Made by a program: the position numbers and the translations under genes. The notes beneath the pieces were generated by a model. It was not told the DNA's origin and did no database searches. It worked only from the letters and a program-made list of their open reading frames with translations. Shown piece after piece: positions 21,927 through 31,200 of a stretch of DNA of 64,000 bases. The DNA is from Nothopassalora personata (lineage: Eukaryota; Ascomycota; Dothideomycetes; Mycosphaerellales; Mycosphaerellaceae): the NCBI GenBank assembly GCA_033816765.1, contig CM066296.1:1240001-1304000 (forward strand), written 5' to 3'. The number at the start of each line of letters is the position of its first letter. Position 1 is the stretch's first letter.

Positions 21927-23138
21927 ATGACGCCGCGCACCCTAGACCTCAACTTCGAGGCTCACCTTCGCCACCGCCGCCTTCTGACGCATGATGAAGA
22001 ACTGGACCTCATGGAACAGGGCATATCGCTGGAGGAGCATTATAGGCTGGCGCCCAAGGACTACATCCTACCACCGCAGCCCTTTGCGCCCTGCAGATGG
22101 ATAGAGGGGTACGACCTCACGCTCTTGTATGGCGCGCACAGCTTGGACAGCGCTGAACATGAACTTCTCACTCAGCACTTCACGGGTAGTGCGCTGCTGC
22201 CTCAGGCCATTGCCACCGACATATATAACGAGCTTCACAGGCCGAGGGCAGACAGTGTCTGGGAAGCTACAGCAGCAGCAACAGATATCAAGCCACGTAT
22301 CCAAGCGATGCCTGGGCCAGTTCCACTGGATGTCAAACGCAGTATCGAGACGGCGAATCCAGACTTTGAAGATCGGACTCCTCTCAAGCAGCGGGTCAAG
22401 CGTAAGATTGACTTGGTCGACTTGGACCACGACTCCGAGGATGAGATCCCACTTCAGCAGAAGACCACACGCAAAATGGCGACAGACGAGGACGATATCG
22501 AGGACGAAATCCCACTGAAGCGCCGAAGGAAAGGATCGCGACGTCAAGCAAGTGCACCAACTGCTCCAAAACTCCAGCTCAAATTCCAGGCTCCTCCTCC
22601 ACCAACACGGCGAAAACCAGCGCCATCTACGACTTCCGCACCACGAAAACGCACCATCACAGCCAATCAGCCACAGGATGACGACAGCGACGACGACTAC
22701 CAGCCTCCGACTCGGTCCGCCAACTCCACGTCGCGACCAACCATCTACACCCACACCTCGCTCCCATACACCACTGCAACAATCCCAAAATCTCATCCCA
22801 CCAGGACTCCCTCGATAAATTCCTCAGGTCGCTCCATCTCCCCGCCACCGACACATCAACTCCCCGACGTCGCTTTCAAGCCCGGTACCCGCAAGATCCC
22901 TACCCAAATCAAACAGATTGTTGATGCTGTAGGGGAGGTCACGAAGGGAAAGGATGGGCTGCCACAGAGAACTGGACTCAGGAAAGTGGACGGCTTCACG
23001 GGGCGCGATGGAGTCTTGAAGACGACGAGTATGCTGCGGGATTGGTATGGGGATACGAGGCTGTTCTCGGCCAAGGAGTGGAAGTACTTCGCTAGCAATG
23101 AGGAAGGAAGGAGGAAGAGGAATGGTGGGCTAAGGTAG
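21927..23138 (+). CDS. Disordered protein sharing the neighbour's C-terminal module
   Basis: Predicted 403 residues from the ATG at 21927; an in-frame ATG at 21798 would add 43 residues, but a TATA-like TTATACTA near 21839 favours the later start. The N-terminal block (TPRTLDLNFEAHLRHRRLLT and EELDLMEQGISLEEHYRLAP) looks ordered and conserved. The middle, about residues 110-320, is charged and Pro/Ser-rich with basic patches such as KRRRKGSRRQ that could act as nuclear localisation signals. The C-terminus has IPTQIKQIVDAVGEV and MLRDWYGDTRLFSAKEWKYF. That matches the end of the preceding gene at many positions (IP..I..IV.A, then W(F/Y)GD.RLFSA.EW.Y). No known domain is recognised. The two genes are same-strand neighbours, about 570 bp apart, and probably arose by duplication followed by divergence. 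Confidence 0.8.
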   Translation: MTPRTLDLNFEAHLRHRRLLTHDEELDLMEQGISLEEHYRLAPKDYILPPQPFAPCRWIEGYDLTLLYGAHSLDSAEHELLTQHFTGSALLPQAIATDIYNELHRPRADSVWEATAAATDIKPRIQAMPGPVPLDVKRSIETANPDFEDRTPLKQRVKRKIDLVDLDHDSEDEIPLQQKTTRKMATDEDDIEDEIPLKRRRKGSRRQASAPTAPKLQLKFQAPPPPTRRKPAPSTTSAPRKRTITANQPQDDDSDDDYQPPTRSANSTSRPTIYTHTSLPYTTATIPKSHPTRTPSINSSGRSISPPPTHQLPDVAFKPGTRKIPTQIKQIVDAVGEVTKGKDGLPQRTGLRKVDGFTGRDGVLKTTSMLRDWYGDTRLFSAKEWKYFASNEEGRRKRNGGLR

Positions 23139-23266
23139 TGAGGGTCGAGTGAGAAGTGGGAGAGAGGAAGAGAAGTGCGTCACCCGTACGGAAGACGTGG
23201 TGGCGAGAAGTGGCCAATCACTCGAATACCATCAATAAACACTGGGCTTCAACCACTAGAGCGCCT

Positions 23267-24107
23267 CTACCACTTCTCCATCATAGCCCGACAATCAATC
23301 TCATTACTCCACCCTCTCCGACTCTGCAAATGCGCATCCCAATACATTTCCGCGATCGCCGCCGGATCAATCTTCTCCTCAGGACTCTGATCTTTCAGAA
23401 CCTTCTCGCCCCACGGCGTATCGATCGCGCCATCCACAATCGCGTGCATGACATGCACGCCCTTCGGTCCGAATTCCTTCGCGGCCGACATCGCCAGAGC
23501 ACGCAATCCGTGCCGTGGGACGGTCATCACCGAAGACAGAACATTGGGTTTGATCGCTGCGGTGGAGCCCGTGAAGAAGAGGGATGGCGGTGCGGCGTCG
23601 GCATGAGACTCTGAGTCCTTGAGAAGCAAGGGGATTGCGTGCTGGGCGAAAGAGCATTGCGCTTCGACTACACAAATGTAGCGTGTGAATTTCAACTCAT
23701 CTATCTCACACCATGCCAATATTCCAAAAGTCTTGAGAGCGTTTTTAGTTTTTACTTACACGCTAACCCCGTACCCAGCATCCATCTCCTCGACCGTCAC
23801 CTCCAATACCGATTTCCTCACAAACGGACCGCTGGGATTGATTGAAGAACGCCACTGCCACTGGCGAAGTCGGGTACTCCTCCTGGATCTTGTCGAAAGC
23901 ATCTTTGACAGACTGCAAAGAGGATACATCTGTAGGATGCCCGAAGGCTTCTCCACCGGCGGCGTTGATTTCGTCCAGAACGGATTGGTAGCTTTCTCTT
24001 TTGCGGGCTAGGAGGATCACGGTGTAGGATTTGCTGAAGCGCCTAGCTAGGGAGGAGCCGAGGCCTGAGCCGACGCCGACGAGGAGGGCGAGGGGAGAGG
24101 GGGACAT
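23267..24107 (-). pseudogene. Broken short-chain dehydrogenase gene
   Basis: The minus strand from the ATG at 24107 reads ALLVGVGSGLGSSLARRFSK (a Rossmann glycine motif) to about SPVAVAFFN. It then changes frame at a 4-bp tandem duplication (ATTGATTG on the plus strand, 23837-23844) and continues as PSGPFVRKSVLEVTVEEMDA. After an intron-like gap with GTAAGT and TGTAG signals, a third frame carries CSFAQHAIPLLLK, SLFFTGSTAAIKPN and EFGPKGVHVMHAIVDGAIDT. All blocks match SDR proteins in the right order. No GT donor puts the second and third blocks in phase, so a further indel is likely. The usual Tyr-x-x-x-Lys region also looks altered. The 4-bp duplication is the clear inactivating lesion. Confidence 0.75.
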
Positions 24108-24140
24108 GGTCAGTGAGGTTGAGATTGGGTGGGAGGAAGA

Positions 24141-24165
24141 GGGGAGAGGGGAGAGGGGAGAGGGG
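24141..24165 (+). repeat. Short GGGGAGA tandem repeat
   Basis: About 3.6 perfect copies of a 7-bp unit, immediately upstream of the ATG of the broken SDR gene (which reads the other way). A simple-sequence repeat of this kind could have been part of that gene's 5' UTR as a purine/pyrimidine tract. Confidence 0.8.
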
Positions 24166-24599
24166 TGGTGGGCTTATGTACCTGCGGTATGGTATGCATG
24201 AGGTGCGGTCGAGGATATTTGGATATCACTAGTGGATCATGGAGAAAGCTTAATTCGACGCTGGTGAGAGGAGGAAAGGAGCTGGGAGGCAGGTACGGCG
24301 AAGGTCGACTGCACGGCATTCAGCCTGGTGATGAGGTACAATGGACTTCAGCCGTTCTCGGATCCTACAATGGACTTGATACGGCGTATCTTTTGTCTTA
24401 CCAAATTCGTAAGATTACCTTGCTGATTTATCGAAAGGTAGGCAACCGGTGGCAAGACGTGCGCCCATTTCTTGCTGCATCATCATTCTTCGAGCTAGCC
24501 AGAAGAGCAGTCTCGCTGAGCGAATAACTTTGATGAGCTCTTATATACCCCTCCCTCTTGCACCCTTTCACATTCCACGACGACGACGCTCTACTCTTC

Positions 24600-24744
24600 G
24601 GACGATCAGCTCAACGGTCAGAGCATCTGCCCAACAGGGTCCCGCGCTTGGAGACTTTCGTTGGTACTCACCGTGCGGTTGGCATGTGGTTGGAGGAGAA
24701 AGTGGAGATGGCAGAAGATTCCCAGTTCGATTCTGGGGGCGTCC
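24600..24744 (+). ncRNA. tRNA-like sequence A with an insert in the anticodon loop
   Basis: A full cloverleaf can be folded around an 80-nt central loop. The acceptor GGACGAT (24600-24606) pairs with GGCGTCC (24738-24744) except for one mismatch and a G-U pair. The D stem is GCTC/GAGC (24609-24612, 24621-24624). The anticodon stem TCTGC (24626-24630) pairs with GCAGA (24711-24715). The variable loop is AGATT, and the T stem CCCAG/CTGGG encloses TTCGATT. A- and B-box promoter sequences are therefore present. The insert of about 73 nt beyond a normal loop sits where tRNA introns occur. However, the loop start (CCAACAG) lacks the expected T33, so no anticodon can be assigned. It could be a tRNA gene with a long intron, a pseudogene or a short retroelement head. 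Confidence 0.5.
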
Positions 24745-24879
24745 AATTCTTTCTGCTTTGCTGGCGTCTTTCGCACGATCTTTTTGGCGCCTAATCTGTT
24801 CTTTGAGAGGATAGGTATGTATAGTCGTGAAAGAAGAGTCCTTTCACAAGTCCGTCAGACAGCGAGACCACCTTTTTTC

Positions 24880-24930
24880 GGACGACTAGCTCAGCGGTCA
24901 GAGAATCTGCAATCAGTCTGCCAACGCTAA
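24880..24930 (+). ncRNA. tRNA-like sequence B, 5' half only
   Basis: Starts after CCTTTTTTC with GGACGACTAGCTCAGCGG, then a D-arm, then TCTGC and AATCAGTCTGCC. It matches sequence C over the same bases beyond the anticodon stem, showing common descent. No matching T-arm half was found in the next 180 nt, so it looks truncated. Confidence 0.4.
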
Positions 24931-25118
24931 GCGCGTTCGTTAATAATAAGGCCTTGTCCTCTGATGTACTTTTGAACCCTTCGTCTTTTTCGCCACAGTG
25001 GGTGCTGCTTGTGCAAGCAGCGAGGTCTTTTCTGTACAGCGATGCTGTATCTTGAAGCCATATGAATGTCCTCATCCCTATGTCTAACAAGACTCACCCG
25101 GCTCAAGGCACTATTTCC

Positions 25119-25267
25119 AGACAAACAGCTCAGTGGTAGAGCACCTGCACTCAGTGTGCCCAGTGCGCCATCCGCGACTTCATCTGCAGTCGATAGACCT
25201 TGCGTCTGTCCGTGAGAAGACCCAATTCGCAAGTGGGGGGTCTCCAGTTCGATTCTGGGGTTGCTCA
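25119..25267 (+). ncRNA. tRNA-like sequence C
   Basis: The D-arm is GCTCAGTGGTAGAGC (25128 onward), followed by CCTGC and CTCAGTGTGCC. The T-arm CCAGTTCGATTCTGG lies at 25244-25258. The anticodon-stem 3' strand and the acceptor are poorly conserved. About 90 nt separate the two halves, as in the other family members. Confidence 0.4.
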
Positions 25268-25777
25268 CAATGGCTCCAAGAGCTGGCCCTGGACTTGGCC
25301 AAGCGGTATTGTGAAACTGACAAGTGGGTAGGTTCCAGTGGAATAATTTCCTATTCCACGCCATATCCGGACGCCCCTAACGTCTTACTACAGTACATCG
25401 AGACTTGTACGAGACTCTGCGCAGATGCGAAGTGGTGTCCTCCGTGTCCTCGGGGTCCTTCGAGTGTCGAGGCGGACATGAATGTATATGATAGCATTGT
25501 GCCAACAAGTGATTACATGGCGAGTACAGTTACACTCGCCTTTTTCAGTGTAATGAGCTCTGTGGTCTGTCCGTCTGCGCTTTAGCGGTGCCAAATTGGT
25601 AACCTTGGTAATGCCTCGTTATTGGTCGCTGCTATGCGGTCAGAGGCGAAGCTGAAAAGGAAGTCTTCAGCTCGAAGTTGAGATTGCCCGGGATTATCCT
25701 TTTGCTTCGTTGTGATGTTTGAATAACCGCCCAAGACGGATAGCGACGCAGAGAGGAACGACATTCACATTCATCTT
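25268..25777. other. Intergenic region, no gene seen
   Basis: Downstream of the tRNA-like cluster and of the RING gene's 3' end. Short frames on both strands have no motif. Nothing else was recognised. Confidence 0.45.
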
Positions 25778-26623
25778 TTATCCAGGCCCACTCTTCCCCT
25801 CCTGCCTCTCACCTGGATCCGCATACTGCACCCATCGATCCCAATCCCTTAAATTCCCATACGGACTCTTCAACCATGCTTCCAGCTCATGCAACAGCTG
25901 CCGCGTATTCTCCAGCCCCAAGAAATCCTTCACCAACTCTTCAACCTTCCCGTCCGCCCCTCTCAGCTCATTATTCCGCAAGATAGCCACAATGTACTCG
26001 ATCATGAAGTCCCTGTTCCCGCCTCTGGGTGCATGATCCAGGAAGGTGAAGACCTGCAGCTCTCGCCGCAGGAACATCCTCGCTCGTGATTGCAGTTCGG
26101 CGGAGGTAGAGAAAATCCGAGCAGTGAAGTCGCGGTATTGGGAGATGCGGTTGGCGCCGACGTGGAGGGAGTACAGACGGTTGCGGTAGATGTGACGTCG
26201 GCGGGTGAGGGAGTCGTCAGGCGAGGTCGTGGGATTCGTCCTTGGGCGATCTGGACGCGATCTCTGTGGAACAGGAAGACCGCGATAGTATCTCTGATGT
26301 CTGGCATTGGGCCTATTCAAGCGTCCCTTCACAGGCTCTGCCTCAGCAACGTGATAGGTCTTGAAGTCGTCAGGACTTCGCCAGTCGTGCTGGACCGCTG
26401 CGACGTTTGCCTTGCAGAGTGGGCATGTCGACTGCTCTTGTAGCCAAGAGACTAAGCATAAGTAGTCGAATGTCAGGTGGTTGCACGGTACGGCCACTGC
26501 ACGTTCGCTGATGGCCTCGAGGCAGATGGTGCATGCATCTGGAGCAGACGTCTTTCCAGCGGCGCCCTTGATCTTGTAGTCGGCCTCTTGTTGTTCGCTT
26601 CTACTCAGCCCATCGCTCTCCAT
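25778..26623 (-). CDS. RING-finger protein, probable E3 ubiquitin ligase
   Basis: Predicted 281-residue protein from the ATG at 26623; the frame is open further upstream but has no better start. A C3HC4 RING lies at about residues 31-72: CTICLEAISERAVAVPCNHL, then the Cys/His spacing ending STCPLC. It is followed by DWRSPDDFKTYHV, an Arg/Pro-rich linker and a conserved helical region (RRRHIYRNRLYSLHVGANRI, then FTARIFSTSAELQSRARMFL). The C-terminal block ends ELEAWLKSPYGNLRDWDRWV. This arrangement is common in filamentous ascomycetes; the RING resembles TOPORS-type domains. By family it would transfer ubiquitin from an E2; its target is unknown. It is divergent from the HIT gene, with 277 bp between the starts. 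Confidence 0.85.
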   Translation of the reverse strand: MESDGLSRSEQQEADYKIKGAAGKTSAPDACTICLEAISERAVAVPCNHLTFDYLCLVSWLQEQSTCPLCKANVAAVQHDWRSPDDFKTYHVAEAEPVKGRLNRPNARHQRYYRGLPVPQRSRPDRPRTNPTTSPDDSLTRRRHIYRNRLYSLHVGANRISQYRDFTARIFSTSAELQSRARMFLRRELQVFTFLDHAPRGGNRDFMIEYIVAILRNNELRGADGKVEELVKDFLGLENTRQLLHELEAWLKSPYGNLRDWDRWVQYADPGERQEGKSGPG

Positions 26624-26900
26624 GCACTGATGAGGATGAGCTCCATGCAAGGATGCAGGTGCCCAGATGCGGGTGCCTTCGATCGTGTCGGTATCACAGA
26701 GATGTTGTGGATGAAGTCGTTCAACCAAGACCAGCACAGGGTTCAGCGCCATCATGTGATCATGTCTGCTTGGCAACGGCGTTTCGTGCTGCCGGGGCCG
26801 ATGACATCGTTGGCCTGGCCAGAGCTTGAGAACAAGATGCAATGCAGTGCGTCTCTCATTGTGACACCAGACCAGAGACAACGACCAGCTTCAGATCAGT

Positions 26901-27719
26901 ATGGCGGCCAACTGCATCTTCTGCAAGATTATCAAGGGTTATGCTCGCCCTGTCCATATCACGTTGCCCATGGTACTGACAAACTACCAGGTGACATACC
27001 ATCCATGAAGCTCTTCGAGAGCGAAAAAACATTGGCATTCCTCGATATCAATCCATTATCGTGTGTCACCGATAAGAACTTCGGCAGCACAGAGCCATCG
27101 AAACTAACAAGAACATCTCCACAGCTACGGCCATGCGGTACGATCGACCTCCATCTCCACCAGCACACCACACCCTAGCTCGCCCATCAATGTCCCGTCC
27201 CAATTCCACGCCTCGTCCCACTAACAGGCTCTGATCCGCAACGTCGAAGCACCTCACTGACAGCACACTAGCTCGTAATTCCCAAGCACCACGGCGCCAA
27301 ACTCCTCGACATCCCCGACGAACACCTCTCCGAGCTACTGCCCGTTGCCAAGAAGATCGCCAACGCAACCGGAGCAGAGAACTACAACATCCTCCAAAAC
27401 AATGGGTAAGAGAAACTCAGTCAAGCGTGCCCCCCACACGTACACCCTACTCCCTACAAAGCGGTGACGGACCCTGCCAACAATGTAATGTAGTCGCGCA
27501 GCCCACCAAGAAGTAGACCATGTCCACTTCCACTACATCCCCAAGCCGAATCAAGAAGAAGGGCTACAAATCGAATGGCCGCAGCAGAAGGGGGATATGG
27601 AGAAACTCAAGAAACTCCTCGAAGAAATCAAGGCCAAGGTAAGAGACGCACTGCTTCGTTCCCACCACTCTTTAGCACTAACGCAGCTCGCTGGCTAACA
27701 ATTCGGATTGTAGATGTAG
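26901..27719 (+). CDS. HIT-family nucleotide hydrolase (Hnt1-like), six exons
   Basis: Six short exons, 26901-26937, 26991-27060, 27125-27137, 27272-27405, 27494-27638 and 27714-27719, total exactly 135 codons and encode a complete HIT (histidine triad) protein of 134 residues. Landmarks in order are MAANCIFCKIIKGDIPS, AFLDINPLSYGHALVIPKHH, TGAENYNILQNNGRAAHQ and the catalytic triad HVHFHYIPKP. Family enzymes hydrolyse adenosine 5'-phosphoramidates. The third exon is only 13 nt, and the last exon holds just ATG plus the stop TAG. All introns are GT-AG, 53-134 nt, and most have a recognisable CTRAC-type branch site. Yeast Hnt1 is the nearest well-known relative. No single open frame represents this gene, so it is easily missed. 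Confidence 0.9.
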
Positions 27720-28245
27720 AGCCAGCGCCGACGATGTGAAATCGACGCCTCCCTCACGAAATTGAAACTGCCGAGGCAGTGCTCGGCTATATGGATGGGG
27801 CTCCAGGTGAAGGATGGGGAATGCCTCAATGGTAGTTGCGCGCGATTGGGGAGAAGAACTTGATGCATCAGATAGGCATGCCACGAGCTGGGGGGCTTCG
27901 ATCGATGTGGGAAGACCTCTGATCACTGGTCAAATGTCTCTTCCATACCCTTCGAAGTATAGGGTACGTCTACTTGCACACGAAGTGCACTCGGCCTTGG
28001 TCCGAGTAAAAACAACGACCCCAAGTCTTCAGGTAAATGATCTTCGATCTTTCCTTGATATCCTTTTAGCTCTATCTTTCATTACATCGTAAGTATGCTC
28101 GCTCGCTTCATATCAATGACTTCCATTCCTTCTCCTCTTACGCCCTCCCTGTCCCTGTTCCTTCAAAAGTAATCACAATTATACAAGAGCGGCACACCCC
28201 CATCACCATCTCAATCCAAACACTCTTGCTTCCTCACGCACCACC
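27720..28245. other. Intergenic region between two gene ends
   Basis: Convergent 3' flanks of the HIT gene (+) and the Bck1 gene (-). It holds AT-rich and pyrimidine-rich stretches that fit 3' UTRs. No gene, repeat or RNA was recognised. Confidence 0.5.
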
Positions 28246-31200
28246 TCAAAAGGCCCCCCGGATCTTCGCATAAAGCTCCGTATCCAAAAAATTGTAATGC
28301 GGATCGAAAACACAAAACGGCGCCCTCAACAACGTATCCGCCGTCGGCCTCTCTCCAGGGTCAATCGTGAAGCAATCATACATAAAACTCAGAGCTGCTG
28401 GCCCTACCACCGTTGATACATCATCCGGGATCGGGGGAGCTTGATTCAATGATCCGAGTTTGTAAATCGCTCCAATAGCCTCTTCCTTACTCCAAGGTCT
28501 GCGGCCTGCGAACATTTCCAGCACCACACAGCCAAGCGACCAGATGTCGACTTTGGCGGAGTAACCAGCCGAGGATGTCGTGACATCCAGAGAGGAAGAG
28601 GCATCTGAAGAGGCAGCAGTGAGAGTTTGGGATTGGGCTCGGATTACTTCGGGAGCCATCCAGAAGACGGAACCTTGCATGCTGTTGGTGATGTCGTTGT
28701 TGTAAGGGTTCGCGCTTCGCTTGGAGATGCCAAAGTCGGAGATTTTGCACGTTCCGTCCAGGTCTAGGAGGATATTGTCGGCTTTCAGGTCCCGGTGAAG
28801 GATTCCTTCGCTGTGGAGGTAGGCCAGGCCGCAGAGTGTTTGCCGTGTCAGAGAGGACACGACGGGTTCCTCGAAGCGGCCGTGTTTGCGCAGACAGGAG
28901 CCGACGCTGCCACCGGAGATGTACTCGAGGAAGATGGAGATGCTGTATTCCTTGCGTTCGCAGCCGAGGTATTGAACGATGTTTACGTGGTCGAGGTGTT
29001 GCATTGTGTCAATTTCGAGGTCGAGGGCTTTGACCATTTCGCGGATCTTGGCTGGGTCCGTGTTGGCTGCTTTGGGGTTGACTTCGACTTGTTTGACGGC
29101 GAGAAGTTCACCTGTGGTGGTGTTCATACCCAAATACACGCGACCGAAGGTGCCCTTGCCGATGAGTTGACCGCGCATCCATTTGAAAGTGGGTTGGCGT
29201 TCTGGCTTGACGTGTTGCACGTTACCGACGGGGATCGTGTCCTGTGGGATAGTGTCGAGGTTGGTGATGAGACGACTGCCACGTTGAGGCTTGACCTGTT
29301 CGATCTTCGCGCCGAACATCTTGGTGCTCTTGCGACGCACGATGCCTGCGTCGTCGTTCTTCAAGGTGCTTATCCTATTGTTCGGCAACGGAATGTGCAT
29401 GGGAAGCCCTCCTGTTGGCATGCCGACAGTGCTAGGGTGGCGACTCGAAAACGTCGAAGAAGACAGCGATGCATGATGTGATGGTCCGCCCAGGTGGGAG
29501 TAGTTGTTCTTGACTACATCACGAATGCTCTTCGTTCTGCCCAAGCCGGACTTGCGCATACTACGCTCAGCAACAGTCCCGGCTTTGAGGGCTGACTCCT
29601 CACTTCCTATGGTTCTCATGTTTTCGACGCTGGATGCTGGTGTGATTGTTCGACTCATGTTGACACTCAGCTCAGAGGACGAAGGCTTTGAGTTCAAGAT
29701 GGACTTGTCGGTAGACTTGTCACTAGTGAGTGGACTGTTCTCACCACCTTCTTCTCCTTCGGCCATCGGCTGATCGAGATCGACATTCGGGAAGAAGTTG
29801 TCCAGTCTCTCAGCGATATCCTCGACAGGCGGACGGAACTCGCCTGCAAAGCTATCCCTCCGATTGACTCCAAATGGCGCAGGGTAGTCAGGCGAGTCAG
29901 TCATGCCTGGAGAGGACGCCGAGTGAGGATCAAAAGATCCACTGAGCAACTCGATATCGTTCAGACCACCGCCCGAAAACTGGTCCAGAGGTGGATTCTT
30001 GGGAGACTCGAACTTGACCATGTTCTGCCGCGAGGTCTTGACTTTGAGCTGTGGTCTGTCCGGCGAACGACCTGGAGACTCGCTGCCAGTGACGCCAAGA
30101 ATCTTCTTGGCCTTTCTCTGCGAGAGTGTCTCCGACGCCTTCATTTTCTCTTTCTGCTTCGCCAACGGTATCGCAAACAACCCATCATCGGAGTCGTCAT
30201 CTTCAGAGCCGAAAGTGCCGATATTTGGCGATGGCGCAAAGTCAGGTTCATGCTCAGGTACATCGAATTGTGGCCCACGCTTGCTCATCATTCTGTTCAA
30301 TGAAGATGCTGGAGGTGGGTGTGAGGAGCTTGGGCTGAGGTCTGGGCTGTGAGCTCGCCCTTGAGCTTGAAGCCTAGCCACCATAGGGCTGGACGGAAGG
30401 CGAATAGAGAGCTGAGGCCGTTGACTGGCTTTGAGAGTATCTTCGTTGTCTTCCTCTTCGTCTTCATTGTAGGCTGGCACATTGAACATCTGACCGCCTT
30501 TTGATCGAGTCGTGAAGGGACTTCGCGGCGTGCCGTTGCCAGGACTAGATCGACCACCCGATGCAGAGCGATTGAAGTTGATGCCGGCCAATGCTCGTTG
30601 GTGATTTTCGTCACCGGCAAGAAGATCTGGCGCAGTGGTCGATTTCTGCAGAGATGACGGCGCCAAAGGCGGACCACCTGCTGGAGCACTGTTTGGTGCG
30701 GCGATGGCGCCGGCAGCTTTTCCTGCGCTCGCCAGGGCAGCGCCAATTCCTCTGCTCGATAGCCGTTTGCCCTCTTCTTCCGGAAGGGAACCACTCGATA
30801 TCCTCTTCCATGGCTCCTCCTTACGGTTGTTCCAGCTGGTGCGAGTGGTTGGCCCTTGCGTCTTTGTAAGACTGTTGGCCTTGACTAACGTCGATGTAGG
30901 CTCGGGCACTGGTGGTGGTCTCCGCATGGGCTGGAAGCCATCGGTCTTCCTCTCGTCATTATATGACTCAGACGACGGAGGTCGGTTGGCAGACTGTCTT
31001 TCCAGATCATAGGGAGCTTGCCGAGGGCTGTCAAAGTTGTGTACTCGCTTGCCATTGGCGTCTAGCAGGGTCATCGACTCGCGCTTGGCCTTGTAGAACT
31101 GCTGCTTGCGCTGCGTTTCACGTCTGTGCTGCTCAGCTCTAGCCTCCAAGAGCGCTTGCTGCTCGTCGTGTGGCAGTTTCTGGAAATCTTGCTGCAGCAT

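Noticed and set aside
22068..22796. A 242-codon frame on the minus strand
   Set aside because: It is antisense to the well-supported disordered protein gene, rich in Trp, Cys and Arg as expected of a shadow frame, and has no motif.
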